Shown here in pieces: positions 26,155-36,727 of a stretch of 64,000 nucleotides of DNA (its first letter is position 1; each line of letters starts with the position of its first letter). This DNA comes from Rhodococcus wratislaviensis. Its GTDB lineage: Bacteria > Actinomycetota > Actinomycetes > Mycobacteriales > Mycobacteriaceae. Below the pieces are notes generated by a model, which was not told the DNA's origin, did no database searches, and saw only the letters and a program-made list of their open reading frames with translations. Location: the NCBI RefSeq assembly GCF_900455735.1, contig NZ_UAUI01000001.1, positions 744,001 to 808,000 on the forward strand. Reading direction: 5' to 3'. Position numbers and translations under genes: made by a program.

Positions 26155-27090
26155 ATGCAAATAGATCCGATTGCTCAGAAGCTGATCGATGACTCTCGGG
26201 CATCAGGTCGGCCCAACGCGCATCTGCTACCGATCGCGACCGCACGGCAGAATTTCGAAGACACCTTCGGTGCGCTGGCGAAGCCGGAGGTCTTCCGGAC
26301 CATCGAAGTGCGCATACCCACACGGGACGGCGATGCAATTCGTGGGCGGCTCTACCTTCCAGTCGAGGAAACTGCACTTCCGCTGACCGTCTACTTCCAC
26401 GGCGGTGGCTGGCTTTTGGGAAGCATCGACTCCCATGACGTTGCGACACGGATGCTGGCCAACGCCTCCAGGAGTGCAGTTCTGTCCGTCGACTACCGTC
26501 GCGGACCGGACTTCCTGTTCCCGACCGCCGTGAATGATGCAATTGATGCCCTCGAGTGGGCAACGGGGCCCGCTTCCGGTCTTCCGATCGATCGGGACCA
26601 CGTCGCCGTTGCGGGCGACAGTGCCGGTGGCAATCTCGCCGGGGCTCTCGCACTACACGCGCGAGAGAGCGGTCCACGACTTGAGCATCAACTCTTGGTC
26701 TACCCGGTGACGACCTGCGACATCTATGTGGGGTTCGACGCCCAGTACGAGGGAGTGATGATCTACCGGGACGAAGTACAGTGGCATCAGGACAACTATC
26801 TGCCCAGTCCCGGCCACGCCACTGATCCGCGAGTCTCGATCCTCGACGCCGATCACACGGGTCTGCCGGACACCACCATCATCCTTGCCGGGTGCGATCC
26901 GATCGCACCTCAGGGACGACTGTATGCCGAAGCGCTGCGCGCGAAGGGCGTGAAGGTGGCGGTGCACGAGAGCCCCAGCATGATCCATGGCTTCTTTGGT
27001 CTTGACGAACTGCTCCCAGCCGCATCTGCTGCGATGGAGTTTGCCGGCGCGCGTCTGTCCAGCGCCCTGACCTCGCGAGTTGTCCAGTGA
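26155..27090 (+). CDS. Alpha/beta hydrolase of the hormone-sensitive-lipase type
   Basis: 311 aa starting at an ATG with a GAAAGGAC site. The oxyanion-hole motif HGGGW is at residues 82-86 and the nucleophile elbow GDSAGG at 154-159. A late Asp lies in AGCDPI and the catalytic His in MIHGF near residue 285, completing the triad. Such enzymes hydrolyse short-chain esters or amides. It is 25 bases after the GS-like gene and overlaps the following SDR by four bases, so it belongs to the same operon. It could hydrolyse an ester produced by the Baeyer-Villiger-type enzyme downstream. Confidence 0.9.
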   Translation: MQIDPIAQKLIDDSRASGRPNAHLLPIATARQNFEDTFGALAKPEVFRTIEVRIPTRDGDAIRGRLYLPVEETALPLTVYFHGGGWLLGSIDSHDVATRMLANASRSAVLSVDYRRGPDFLFPTAVNDAIDALEWATGPASGLPIDRDHVAVAGDSAGGNLAGALALHARESGPRLEHQLLVYPVTTCDIYVGFDAQYEGVMIYRDEVQWHQDNYLPSPGHATDPRVSILDADHTGLPDTTIILAGCDPIAPQGRLYAEALRAKGVKVAVHESPSMIHGFFGLDELLPAASAAMEFAGARLSSALTSRVVQ

Positions 27091-27815
27091 AAACAGCATT
27101 GGTAACGGGCGCCGGCGGCGGGATCGGCCTCGCAGCGGCACAGCGATTGTCCGAAGAGGGCCATCGGGTCATTGCCACCGACGTCAAGGAGCGGGTGGAC
27201 TCGCTACCCGACAGCGTGGAATTCATCCGGTTCGACCTGTTGCAGGCTACCGAATTCGAGGAGTTGTTCGCCTCCTGCGGGGATGCTGGATTGGACTACC
27301 TGGTCAGCGCGGCAGGAGTTGCGCTATTAGATCGCGACGGATCAACGTTCGACGTAGACGAGTCGACGTGGGATGTCACGCTGGGAGTAAACCTGCATGG
27401 TCTTCGGAGATTGACGGCCGCGGCGCTGCCCCACCTTAGGCGTGGTCAAGGCCGAAGCATCGTCAACGTCGCCAGCGTTGCCGGCATCCGTGGAATGGAT
27501 TCACCTCTGGACGCTTATCAGGTCAGCAAGGCGGCGGTCGTGTCACTCAGTCATGCCATGGCCCTGAAACTGGCGCAAGAGGGCATTCGTTGCAACACGG
27601 TCTGCCCGGGCGCCATCCTCACACCGATGATCGAATTCCTTTACGAACGATCTCCCGAACGACGCATTGACATGGAAAACAGGACGCCGCTGGGCCGACT
27701 CGGTCGGCCGGAGGACATCGCCGGAGCGATCTCGTTTCTCCTGTCAGATGACGCGTCGTTCATTACGGCATTCGATCTCGTCGTCGACGGCGGGTGGAGT
27801 TCTCAACTGAAGTAG
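27087..27815 (+). CDS. SDR-family NAD(P)-dependent oxidoreductase
   Basis: 242 aa with a GTG start overlapping the hydrolase stop (GTGA). SDR motifs: TGAGGGIG at the N-terminus, catalytic Ser in NVASVAG, Tyr-x-x-x-Lys in YQVSKAA, and RCNTVCPGAILTPMI, ending FLLSDDASFITAFDLVVDGG. It is the third SDR of this operon and its last gene; a stem-loop follows about 12 bases after the stop. Confidence 0.92.
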   Translation: MKTALVTGAGGGIGLAAAQRLSEEGHRVIATDVKERVDSLPDSVEFIRFDLLQATEFEELFASCGDAGLDYLVSAAGVALLDRDGSTFDVDESTWDVTLGVNLHGLRRLTAAALPHLRRGQGRSIVNVASVAGIRGMDSPLDAYQVSKAAVVSLSHAMALKLAQEGIRCNTVCPGAILTPMIEFLYERSPERRIDMENRTPLGRLGRPEDIAGAISFLLSDDASFITAFDLVVDGGWSSQLK

Positions 27816-27827
27816 TGGAGTCCCGGA

Positions 27828-27875
27828 GACAGCGCCCTCCTGCTCGGCTTGCGGACCGACCGGGTGGGCGCTGTC
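27828..27875 (+). terminator. Stem-loop at the end of the SDR-GS operon
   Basis: A 10-bp perfect inverted repeat, GACAGCGCCC and GGGCGCTGTC, around 28 bases that can fold further, starting 12 bases after the last SDR stop. It marks the probable operon end. Confidence 0.6.
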
Positions 27876-27933
27876 TGGTGTCCACAGCGGGCCAACTGCT
27901 CACAGCATTGTGCGGCATTGACTTTGCAATTAA

Positions 27934-27964
27934 AGTCCTAAATACTGAACCAATAGACGTTTAA
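27934..27964. promoter_or_regulatory. Long conserved promoter element, site E
   Basis: AGTCCTAAATACTG, then CCAATAGACG and TTTAA, about 47 bases before the monooxygenase start. It shares the same order and spacing of blocks as sites D and G. Confidence 0.58.
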
Positions 27965-28011
27965 GTGAAGGACTTGGGCGTCATGTCCAGACCTCAAGAC
28001 AGGAGCAGACA

Positions 28012-29487
28012 GTGAGCCCGATCAGGACCCGAAAGATCTCACCGCGCGTTGCGATCATCGGCACGGGGTTCAGCGGCATCGCTGCGGCGATCGCACTGAA
28101 GAAAAAAGGGATCGAAGATTTCGTAATCTTCGAGCGTGCAGATGGACTCGGCGGGACATGGCGGCACAACAGGTACCCCGGTGCGGAGGTGGACCTCGAG
28201 TCACACATCTATTCGTTCTCCTATGAACGCTACGACTGGACTCGGACGCATGCAGGTTGGAGCGAACTTCTCGGCTACCTCGAGCATGTCGCAGGCAAGT
28301 GGGGGTTGTACCCCCACATGCGGTTCAACGAGGCCGTGAACGAGGTGACCTGGTCCGACGAGCGTCGTGATTACGTTGTTGCGACTTCGAGCGGGAAAGA
28401 TCATGGTCGCTTCACCTCGGTGATCAGCGCCGTCGGCTTCCTGAACACGCCGCTGGTTCCACCCTTCGTGCGGGATGAGCACGACTTCGAGGGGCCCATT
28501 TGCCACACGTCGGAGTGGGTCGACGGGCTGGACATGACCGACAAATCGATCGGTGTTCTGGGCACGGGTTCATCAGCGGTCCAGGTCATTGCCGAGGCCG
28601 AAAAGGTCGGATCGGAGGTCAAGGTCTTCCAGATCGAACCGAACTGGCTCCTTCCCAAGAACGCGCATGATTTCACCAGCCTCGAACGTAAACTCAACCG
28701 CTTCGCGCCCGTCTACTTCTGGCGCCGACTGAAGCTCTATGCCGACTACGACATGCGTCAGCACTTCACTGGCCACGCACGAGAGGACGGCCGCTCCAAC
28801 CGCAATCGGCGCCGCGCGTCGATCGAGTTTCTGCACCGAGAACTCGCTGACCGGCCGGACCTTATCGAGCTCGCGACCCCCAAATTCGCCTTTGAGGGAC
28901 GCAGAACAGTCACGAGCGACACCTACTACTCGTCCCTGAAGAGCCCGAAAGTCACTCTCGTTCCGCACGCCGTCAAAGGACTCTCGCGATCAGGGGCGAT
29001 CGATGAGAACGGTGACGAGCACCAACTCGACATGATCGTGCTGGCCACCGGATTCGATGCGGCGAACTACCTCGGCACCTACAAGGTCCGCGGCGAAGGT
29101 GGCGTCGATCTGCATGAGTCCTGGAACCGCGAGCCGGACGCCTTCCTGGGAATGATGGTTCCGGGCTTCCCGAACTTCTTCATCATGTTCGGCCCGAACA
29201 CAAACGCCATTCCACTAGTCACCTTCTATGAGGCGCAGGCGAACTTCGCTGCAGGCAGCATTTCTCGTGCCGCGAAGAAGGGCGCCACCAAGGTGGAAGT
29301 CCGCCGATCCGCCTTCCTGATCTACAACGATTGGCTACAGTCCCGTCTCTCGCGGACGGTATGGGCGAAGACCACCAGCTACTTCCGAGGTGGAACTGGA
29401 AAAATCATTTCCCAGTGGCCATTCAGCGCGTCGTCCTACGTTCTGGCCACCAAACTCCTCCGCCGTCTGGTAGTCAAGGTGAGCTAA
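28012..29487 (+). CDS. Class B flavin monooxygenase, Baeyer-Villiger type
   Basis: 491 aa with a GTG start. The first Rossmann motif GTGFSG is at residues 17-22, with the GLGGTWRHNRYPGAEVD stretch typical of the family. The Baeyer-Villiger fingerprint F-x-G-x-x-x-H-T-x-x-W is at 159-169 (FEGPICHTSEW), and the NADPH-binding GTGSSA motif follows. These enzymes insert oxygen next to a ketone or oxidise heteroatoms. It stands alone under its own promoter (site E) directly after the SDR-hydrolase operon, which would supply the ketone and then cleave the ester product. That sequence of steps is an inference. Confidence 0.92.
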   Translation: MSPIRTRKISPRVAIIGTGFSGIAAAIALKKKGIEDFVIFERADGLGGTWRHNRYPGAEVDLESHIYSFSYERYDWTRTHAGWSELLGYLEHVAGKWGLYPHMRFNEAVNEVTWSDERRDYVVATSSGKDHGRFTSVISAVGFLNTPLVPPFVRDEHDFEGPICHTSEWVDGLDMTDKSIGVLGTGSSAVQVIAEAEKVGSEVKVFQIEPNWLLPKNAHDFTSLERKLNRFAPVYFWRRLKLYADYDMRQHFTGHAREDGRSNRNRRRASIEFLHRELADRPDLIELATPKFAFEGRRTVTSDTYYSSLKSPKVTLVPHAVKGLSRSGAIDENGDEHQLDMIVLATGFDAANYLGTYKVRGEGGVDLHESWNREPDAFLGMMVPGFPNFFIMFGPNTNAIPLVTFYEAQANFAAGSISRAAKKGATKVEVRRSAFLIYNDWLQSRLSRTVWAKTTSYFRGGTGKIISQWPFSASSYVLATKLLRRLVVKVS

Positions 29488-30063
29488 GTCGGAGCACCAG
29501 CGGAGCCCTTGTCCCCCGCTGCTGGGTTAGTAAATGTGACCTTGGGAAGGTCGCAAGATTGGTGAACGGTCCGCGGACACGGGGCCCGTGGACCGCTTCC
29601 AACTATTGACGACTCAGGTACTTGAAACCCGAAATGAAACTGTCGATGGGCGCACGCGACAAGGCAATGATCGACCATACTAGGACCTGGATCCACTTCG
29701 GCGGCGCGGATGAAGAGATTTTCCTCGAGTTCGATATCTGCCCTTTCGAATCCTACGGTCGTATATATCACCACCTCGCCGGTGTACATGCTCGCGATAG
29801 TCTTCAGCCGGCAGAACGGCGCGCCCTTCAAGTCTTTCCCGCGAAAAGATTGCGTCAGCGGATTTCCGAGGGACGGAGTTCTACCGTTCACAGTCCGATC
29901 GGCGACGCGTAGGAGCAAGGAAGTAGTTGCTGCTCGCGTGAACAGCACGAGATGACGTGGCAGTCGTACAGCACGTGCCTGCCGCGGAAACCGACGCCAT
30001 CCCTCCGACCCACGAAGAAGCCTCGCGTTCACGCCCGAGCGCACAATCTCTCTCGACCGAGTA
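29488..30063. other. Region without a confidently assigned gene
   Basis: About 575 bases between the monooxygenase and an AsnC pseudogene. A minus-strand open frame covers most of it and contains protein-like stretches (for example GEVVIYTTVGFERADIELEEN), but I recognise no family and no clear start. It could be a fragment of a decayed gene. Confidence 0.4.
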
Positions 30064-30729
30064 TTACAGCCGCGTTGCAAGTAGATGGCCATGCGTCGTG
30101 GAGCCGCATCGCGCAGGCATTGGGAGAACCCGAGCGCAACGTCACTCAGCGCGGTATGGCATTGCGCGAGTCAGGGCGTGTTGCCGTCACCGCGATCGAG
30201 ATCACCAGCGGCACCGCGATCGTGCGACTTCAGTGCACACCAGGAGCCGTGCGCGTAGCCGCCAGCGCACTTGCCCACCGCAGCGATTGCATCTCTGTCA
30301 ACCCCCTCACCGGTACCGCGGATTGTGTCGCCGAATTCATGGTGCCCCGCCATCAGCTAGGCCCGTTTGGTGATGGACGATCTACACGCGACCACGGGGG
30401 TGGTCCGCTGCTGGACCGGCCCTATTCTCCGCAGCTTTCGCACTGTCGGCCAGTCGGACGGCGGTGTGCTCACTGCGACCGAGCGATCCGAGCTCGGAGT
30501 GCCTCCGGCACCCCAGGCCTTTGATGTCGAGCGCACCAAATAGCCGCGCGATTCCGTTGACAAAACGATTATCCGCGAACTCAACTTCAATGGACGGGCC
30601 AGCACGACTTCGCTCGCACGTAGCGCCGGAATCTCGGAGGCCACAGCCCGCCGCGTCCATGCGTTGCTCGCCGAGGGAGTGATCAGATTGCGTGCGATGT
30701 TAGGCCTTCACGCCGAAGCGGCTGTATAA
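30064..30729 (+). pseudogene. AsnC/Lrp-type regulator, decayed
   Basis: A two-domain actinobacterial AsnC-type regulator is recognisable in pieces. The first helix-turn-helix and RAM-like part includes DGHASWSRIAQALGEPERNV and NPLTGTADCVAEFMVPR. Then, in another frame, comes DDLHATTGVVRCWTGPILRSF. Finally, in a third frame after a TAG, comes DKTIIRELNFNGRASTTSLARSAGIS and TARRVHALLAEGVIRLRA, with a terminal TAA. At least two frame changes and an internal stop show that the gene is dead. It may once have regulated the neighbouring catabolic genes. Confidence 0.8.
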
Positions 30730-31324
30730 CCACGTTACAACCGAGCGATGGGTAGCCCACGCAACGGCGCTAGAGACCACCATGGTGATTCAGGCATATA
30801 AACGCAGTGGATGTACGCTGTTATGACGACCACATCCGGGTTTCCTATCCCGATATGGGGACGCAACGCACTCAGGCGAAGGTCGAAGCCCCTGGGGCGT
30901 GGTGCACGACTGTTCTCACGTTCCGCCGCGACCGCCGCCGCGAGCTCGCCCCCACCCGCCGCCTCGTCGCCGCCGCATGACGTGATCTGCGCTGCAGAGT
31001 CGGGTGATTCACCAGCGTATCCGTAGTGGCGTACGCACACCTGCGGATACGAGGTGCGAGTGTCCCCACGTCGAGTCGGTGCGACACGGCGCACTCCGCT
31101 CCCGCCCACCGCGCCTTGCTTCGGCGCCGCGGGCAGGATGTGGGCGGAGACGCCGAACCGGACGATGAAGCTGGCAATCGACGCCGACTGGGTTCAGCAG
31201 CCGTCCGCCTACGTTCGACCCGACTGACGACGGCTGCAACGTCGTCGAACGGCCCTGCTGCCACCTGAAGTGATTATGGAGGCTTAGGTAATAGTCAGGG
31301 GCTTCGTCCATTTGGGTGAATCGC
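30730..31324. other. Region with no recognised gene
   Basis: About 595 bases between the AsnC pseudogene and the M20 peptidase gene. Open frames on both strands are short, Arg/Ser/Ala-rich and overlap one another, as expected of chance frames in high-GC DNA. Confidence 0.5.
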
Positions 31325-32635
31325 CTCACTCAGCAATGCCACACCAGTTCATCGCTGTCAACGCTAGGCTGCGTGTCGCAGCGAGTATTTCGTCGATTGA
31401 GCACGACTCGTTCACCTTGTGCGCATCCGCAAGATGGCCGGGTCCGTAGTTGACGACAGGAATGTCGACTTGCGAGATCCATGTGGCATCGCAAGCGGCC
31501 GCAAACGCCTCCAGGATCGCCGGATGACCGGTTGTACATTATTAGCACCCTCCAGCGCACGGACAATGTCGTGATCAGCCGCAGTTTGGTATCCCGGGAA
31601 GTCGACATGCCACGTGACGACAGGTGGGTTGTCGGCGAGCCACGGGTCGATTGAAGTCGCACGCGCGATGTACCTTTCGATCTCATCGCGGACGGCACCC
31701 GCTTCCTCCTTGGGTGGATACCAGACCAGGAAATCGATCTCGCAGTACTCGGCGAAGACGAAGGGGATGTCGATGTCCTTGCCGCGGCCATGGATGGTGC
31801 CCGGCATGACAACGAACTGTCCTGGCTTGAAGAGGGACTGCTGCTTGCTGAGTCCCCACTGTTCTTCAATTCGGTAGAGCGCTTGCAAGACGATATAGCC
31901 CTTGTCGATTGCATTCACTCCTGCACGAACACCGGCTCCACCTGCCCTGATAAGTTCACGTCGGAGCCCTGGATGGCCGGCGAGACCCTCGACCCGGACT
32001 CGACCCCACAGGAGACCTGCGGCGGCAGGATTGATCGCCAGAGGCCCGTCGAAGTTGGCCGATGGCTCGACAACAATCGCCGCGTCGGCGGTGTACCCGG
32101 CTCCGATCAAGCATCCTGTGCCCACCTCGTGTTCCCCGAGTTCTTCACCTGCGACGGCGTGTACCACCAAATCGCCGGCCAATCGAACGCCTGCACGCTG
32201 GAGCGCTTCGACTGCGTAGAACGACGCGATGACACCGCCCTTCATATCGCTCGCTCCTCGCCCATAGATGCGTCCGTCGCTCTCGGTTGCGGAAAACGGA
32301 TCGTGTTCCCACAGGTCGCGGCCGCCGGCCGGTACGACATCCACGTGGCCGTTCAGAAGCAGCGAACGACCACCCCCTGAACCCGACACCACGCCTGCGA
32401 AGTTCTCGCGCTTCTTCCTGCTCCCGAGCATCTCCGCCTTGTCGAAGAGGTGCCCAAACTGGTCCCTCAGAAGAAGGTTCGCTTCAGACTCATGCCCCAA
32501 GTAGTCCTGCTCGCGAATTCCGGGATAGTTCGGGTTGACGCTGGGTACCTCGATCAGTCCGCGCACTGCCTTAACGATCTCGCTGCGTGCGTTGTCGATC
32601 TCGGCTAGAACACGACTGGACGCTTCTTCTGACAT
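31325..32635 (-). pseudogene. M20-family (ArgE/DapE-like) deacylase with a C-terminal frameshift
   Basis: The main frame (about 365 residues) has the M20 metallopeptidase features [13 protein letters not shown] (metal His and Asp), [25 protein letters not shown] and GLAGHPG. Near 31528-31545, after EGANNV, it leaves the family sequence. Another frame then carries the expected end [29 protein letters not shown] and AHKVNES, including the last metal-binding His, and stops at 31325. A single missing base explains the switch. The product would be an amidase-type deacylase of N-acyl amino acids. It is either inactivated or misread by one base. Confidence 0.85.
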
Positions 32636-33226
32636 CGCTTGATCCCTTCATCTTTTTCGAGAACCATTGTCAGCTCTTCGCTGGATGCTCGCCTGCCGGA
32701 TGCCAATTCGCCGTGATCTCAGTAGCGCCACGTGGCCCGTAGGTTCCGCCCCCGACGTCTGTAACTCTGGACAATGGAAGCGGATTGCAGCCCTCAGTTT
32801 TGCCGTCGCCGACTAAATGGTCAAGTGTCTAGTCCATAATTTTCGGGGCACCTCCGAAAACGCTGTCCACGCCGCCTATCGGCCTCGCCGGGTTGAAATA
32901 TGGCGCGACCAAAAGGAGTTCGCCCGGGTGCAGGGTCAGCTCGCGGGGCGCGTTCAGCACTCGGGGGCTTGGAGATGCCTGCTGCAGCGAGTCCGCCTCG
33001 GCGGAACAGCTAGCGCACAATCTCTTCTGTCGAGGCCCTCTACCGTCCAGCACGAGTCCGTATGCTCTTCCAATCCCAGGTCGGGAAACAGGGACTCCAA
33101 GACGTGGACTCACCTCCCGGGGACATACCAGGAGTAAGGCCTGTGCCTTACCGAACCCGCTAGGGCATGAGCACGGTTGAACACGAATTGTTTGCCGCTG
33201 TGCGTCTCCTCAGAGTATGGAGCGGG
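32636..33226. other. Gene-free stretch with a possible motif copy
   Basis: About 590 bases upstream of the M20 gene and downstream of the kinase gene; I see no coding region. At 32827-32839 the sequence GTCTAGTCCATAA resembles the left half of the operator-like sites found elsewhere in the block. It is some 190 bases from the M20 start, so its relevance is uncertain. Confidence 0.45.
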
Positions 33227-36200
33227 TCACCCCTCACTCACCTGCGAGCGCATCCGGGCCGCTGTAGAGACAACCTCGACGAACGAGCGGAGCGAACTCT
33301 GTTCCGCATCCGGTTCTTGTGAGCTCAGGTGCTTGTGCAGGTTTGTGAGCGCGGCGACGACGTGTGGTCCGCCGTCGAGGAGGAATCTGATCAATCCGTG
33401 CCGTGCACAGTTGGCCACGACCGGGATGAGCGTCGTTTCGGCGTCCTCGCGGCAACCCGCAGCCCATTGACACGCCACCAACATTCGGGCGGCGTGGAGT
33501 GACGCGAGCTCACGCCCGGCTCCTTCGAGTCTCCGCACCCATTCGCCGGCCCATTCGCAAGCGGCCCGGATCTGATCGGCATCCCCGCGCAGCAGGATGA
33601 AGACGGCTGTCTCGTCCTCGAGTTGTGCGATGATCTGCTCTACTCCGTCGGATGCCTTTGCACGGGTATCGCGCTGGACCGCGGTGAATCCGGGACGCGG
33701 CGGTAGGCCGAGGCGGACCCGCTCATTGTCAAGAGACGCTTTCAGCCGTGGGAGCGAGAACGCGTCGGCAGTCCGGGCACCTTCGTCCAACTGATGCGTT
33801 GCCCCAGTGTCATCGCCTCGGACGCACATGATCCGCGCGCGCAGACAGTAGTACCGAATCATGAAGTCCGTCGGGCCGCCCATTGCGGCTGCGTCGAACG
33901 TCTCGTTCAGCAGTTCCTCTGCGGCGCTGACCTGGTTCTGCTCATACAGCATCTCAGCGAGAAGCACACGGGCGAGCCGCCCATGCTGTGACTGCGTATT
34001 ACCAGCATCACGCACAAGTCGAAACGCACTGCGGTACATCTCGGTGGCCCCGGTGATGTCCAGCTGCTCAGCCTTCGCCATCCCCGCAACACAATAACCA
34101 ATAGCCACCGAATAGGTTCCGGTAGTCCGGCTGTGGAACGGCGCCGCCCAGCTCTGCCTGCGACACGCATCGCCGAACCGGAATTCGTAACAGTCGACGA
34201 ACGCATCAAAGAGAGCGGCCATCGACACGACGAACGGAGAATGATCGGCCGCGTGCGTCAAACATTCGGCCACGAGGTCCTTCACCCCGGTCACCCGGTC
34301 CGCGGTTACGTCGATATCCGCCTGCAAAACATCGGCCTCCACCCGCAATTGGTGAGCCTGGTTGGCGGGTAGGTCGAGCAGCCCGAGTAGGTCCTGCGCA
34401 CGCTGACGCGCCTCGACGGCGACGGCAATGCGCTGTAGTTCGGCGTTCGCCCACCCGATAGTGAGCTGCAGACGCGGACTCGCAGCCACCAGGTCAGCAG
34501 GCAGCTTCCCGATCAAGCCCAAGATGGTCGACATCTGCGACCGGTCGAGCAGGTAGAGGATATCGTGCTCAAGCATGCCGACGGCCACACCCGGGTCACC
34601 TGCGGCGAGGATGTGGTCGAGGGCTTCGCCCAGCAGGTGCTGTTCACGGAACCAGGCGAAAGCCTTGCGGTGCAGCTCGACGGTCCTGCCCGGGTAGTCC
34701 CGCTCGAGCCGGCGTCGCAGGATCTGCGCGAAGAGGTGGTGGTAGCGGTACCACCGCCGGTCGTCGCGTGCCCGGCCGAGGAAGAGGTCGCGGGCGGTGA
34801 CTTGCTCGAGTCGCGCCTGCCCGTCGGGAACGCCGGCGAGCGCGGACGCCAGTTCACCGCACACCCGGGCGGGGACGGCAGTGACGAGCACGAAGTCGAG
34901 CATCTCCGGCTCGAGAGCGTCAAGCACGTTCTCCGCGAGGTACTCACCAAGAGTGCCGGTTCCGGCCCGGAAGTCCCGGAGCAGGACCTCGGGACTTCCC
35001 GATTCCCGCAGTGACAGCGACGCCAGTTGCAGGGCGGCGATCCACCCGTCCGTCGACGCCCGCAGTTCTTCAACCTCCGAGTCCGTCAACGGTACGCGAA
35101 CACGGTCGGCGAAGAATCTCGTCGATTCGGCGAGGTCGAAACTCAGCGATTCCGAGGTAATCTCGTGGAGTTCGTCGCGGACCTGCATCCGGCTGATCGG
35201 GAGGCCCGATCTGCTGCGGCTCACCACAACGATCCGCAGATGATGGCTGCCGTTGTCGAGGAGGAACTCCAGGGCCGCGATCGTCTTGCGTGCCGTCACG
35301 CGATGCCAGTCGTCGATCACGATTACGAGAGGGGCACCGCTGTCGTGGATCCGGTTGATCAGCGAGGTGAGGACGAACCGTTCGACCACATCGCCGTGCT
35401 CTTCCAGGGACTGCCGCAGATCGGTGGCGATCTCGGTGCGCACTTGCTCGATCGCCTCGACGAGGTGCGACAGGAACCACGCGACGTAGTCGTCGTCCCG
35501 GTCAACAGCCAGCCAGGCGACAGCGATCCCGTCGCCGACCAGTTCATCGCGCCACTGCGCGACCAGACTGCTCTTCCCGAACCCCGCGGGTGCGTGGACG
35601 AGCGTCAACCGGCTCTCTTGCCCCGCTCGCAGCGCGTCGAGTAGGCGGTGCCTGCGGATCAGCTTGCGGGTGGTCGTGGGCGGGTGGAATTTGGTGATAG
35701 GTGTTGGCGGAGTTCGCAAAGGGGACATTGCGTCACGGGATCGCGGCATGGGCCGCCTCCCGGCGACCTCGATCCTGGCGCTAGCCGCGCTCGAGTTCCC
35801 AGCTGCGGATTGGTAGTGTCTCGCGATGGCCCGATCTGGCGGTATGGGCATCGCCTCGACGGATAAGGCATGGCGCTGCTCGACCGATTGGAGAGCGTTG
35901 CCGAATTCGGAAGCCGTAGAGGGACGCTCCTGGACGGTACGCGACATTGCGTGTTCAATGACCTCGCAGACTTCGTCAGGTATGCCCCCACCGCGCAGGT
36001 CCGGGACCGGTTGGTTCGAGATTCGTAGGAACTGCGCAACCAGCCGCTCACCGCTGCGGCGCTCGAAGGCGGCGTGGCCGGTCAATGCACAAAACAACGT
36101 CGCCGCGAGGCCGTACACGTCTGAGGCGACGGTCGATGGCCGCCCCTCGAGCACTTCGGGCGCTGTGAATGCGGGCGAGCCCGTGATCGATCCCGCTGCG

Positions 36201-36727
36201 GTCTCGAAACCGCCCGCGATCCGCGCGATCCCGAAGTCGGTGAGTTGCGGCTCGTCGTAGTCGGTGAGCAGGATATTCGCTGGCTTGACGTCACGGTGCA
36301 GGGTGCCGCCCCGGTGGGCGGTCTCGAGAGCCCCGGCGATCTTGATGCCGAGCCGCAACACCGGCGCCCACCCGATCGGTCCCGTCCTGCGGATCTGCGC
36401 ATCCAGCGATCCGTGCGCGTGGTACGGCATCACCAGGAAGGGATGCCCCCTACGAGTGACTCCAACCTGGTAGAGGTCGACGATGTTCGGGTGTCCTGAC
36501 ATCCGGCCCATCGCACGCTGCTCGCGCACGAAGCGGGCGAGGTTCTCGGGATCGACGTCCGAGGTGAGGACCTTGACGGCGACCGTGCGGTCCAACTCTT
36601 CCTGGAGGCAGCGGTAGACGACCCCGAACCCCCCGCGTCCAATTTCGTCGGCCTCGTCGAAGCCGGCGGCGGCCAAATCCACCGCGATGTCCGGCTCGCG
36701 CTGCGTAACCCACGGTTCGTCCGCCAT
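33227..36727 (-). CDS. PknK-like serine/threonine kinase with MalT-type STAND ATPase region
   Basis: 1166 aa from the internal ATG chosen here; an upstream in-frame GTG would add seven residues. The kinase domain covers about residues 24-280: GRGGFGVVY, AVKVL, HRDVKPANILL, DFGIARI and APEVL. Around residue 365 a Walker A motif (APAGFGKSS) begins a MalT/PknK-type ATPase, with Walker B in VIVIDDWHRV. A long helical repeat region fills the rest. The C-terminus ends in RMRSQVSEG with no LuxR-type helix-turn-helix, unlike the second kinase at 45.3-48.6 kb. It presumably acts as a signalling kinase on a partner regulator. Confidence 0.9.
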   Translation of the reverse strand: MADEPWVTQREPDIAVDLAAAGFDEADEIGRGGFGVVYRCLQEELDRTVAVKVLTSDVDPENLARFVREQRAMGRMSGHPNIVDLYQVGVTRRGHPFLVMPYHAHGSLDAQIRRTGPIGWAPVLRLGIKIAGALETAHRGGTLHRDVKPANILLTDYDEPQLTDFGIARIAGGFETAAGSITGSPAFTAPEVLEGRPSTVASDVYGLAATLFCALTGHAAFERRSGERLVAQFLRISNQPVPDLRGGGIPDEVCEVIEHAMSRTVQERPSTASEFGNALQSVEQRHALSVEAMPIPPDRAIARHYQSAAGNSSAASARIEVAGRRPMPRSRDAMSPLRTPPTPITKFHPPTTTRKLIRRHRLLDALRAGQESRLTLVHAPAGFGKSSLVAQWRDELVGDGIAVAWLAVDRDDDYVAWFLSHLVEAIEQVRTEIATDLRQSLEEHGDVVERFVLTSLINRIHDSGAPLVIVIDDWHRVTARKTIAALEFLLDNGSHHLRIVVVSRSRSGLPISRMQVRDELHEITSESLSFDLAESTRFFADRVRVPLTDSEVEELRASTDGWIAALQLASLSLRESGSPEVLLRDFRAGTGTLGEYLAENVLDALEPEMLDFVLVTAVPARVCGELASALAGVPDGQARLEQVTARDLFLGRARDDRRWYRYHHLFAQILRRRLERDYPGRTVELHRKAFAWFREQHLLGEALDHILAAGDPGVAVGMLEHDILYLLDRSQMSTILGLIGKLPADLVAASPRLQLTIGWANAELQRIAVAVEARQRAQDLLGLLDLPANQAHQLRVEADVLQADIDVTADRVTGVKDLVAECLTHAADHSPFVVSMAALFDAFVDCYEFRFGDACRRQSWAAPFHSRTTGTYSVAIGYCVAGMAKAEQLDITGATEMYRSAFRLVRDAGNTQSQHGRLARVLLAEMLYEQNQVSAAEELLNETFDAAAMGGPTDFMIRYYCLRARIMCVRGDDTGATHQLDEGARTADAFSLPRLKASLDNERVRLGLPPRPGFTAVQRDTRAKASDGVEQIIAQLEDETAVFILLRGDADQIRAACEWAGEWVRRLEGAGRELASLHAARMLVACQWAAGCREDAETTLIPVVANCARHGLIRFLLDGGPHVVAALTNLHKHLSSQEPDAEQSSLRSFVEVVSTAARMRSQVSEG

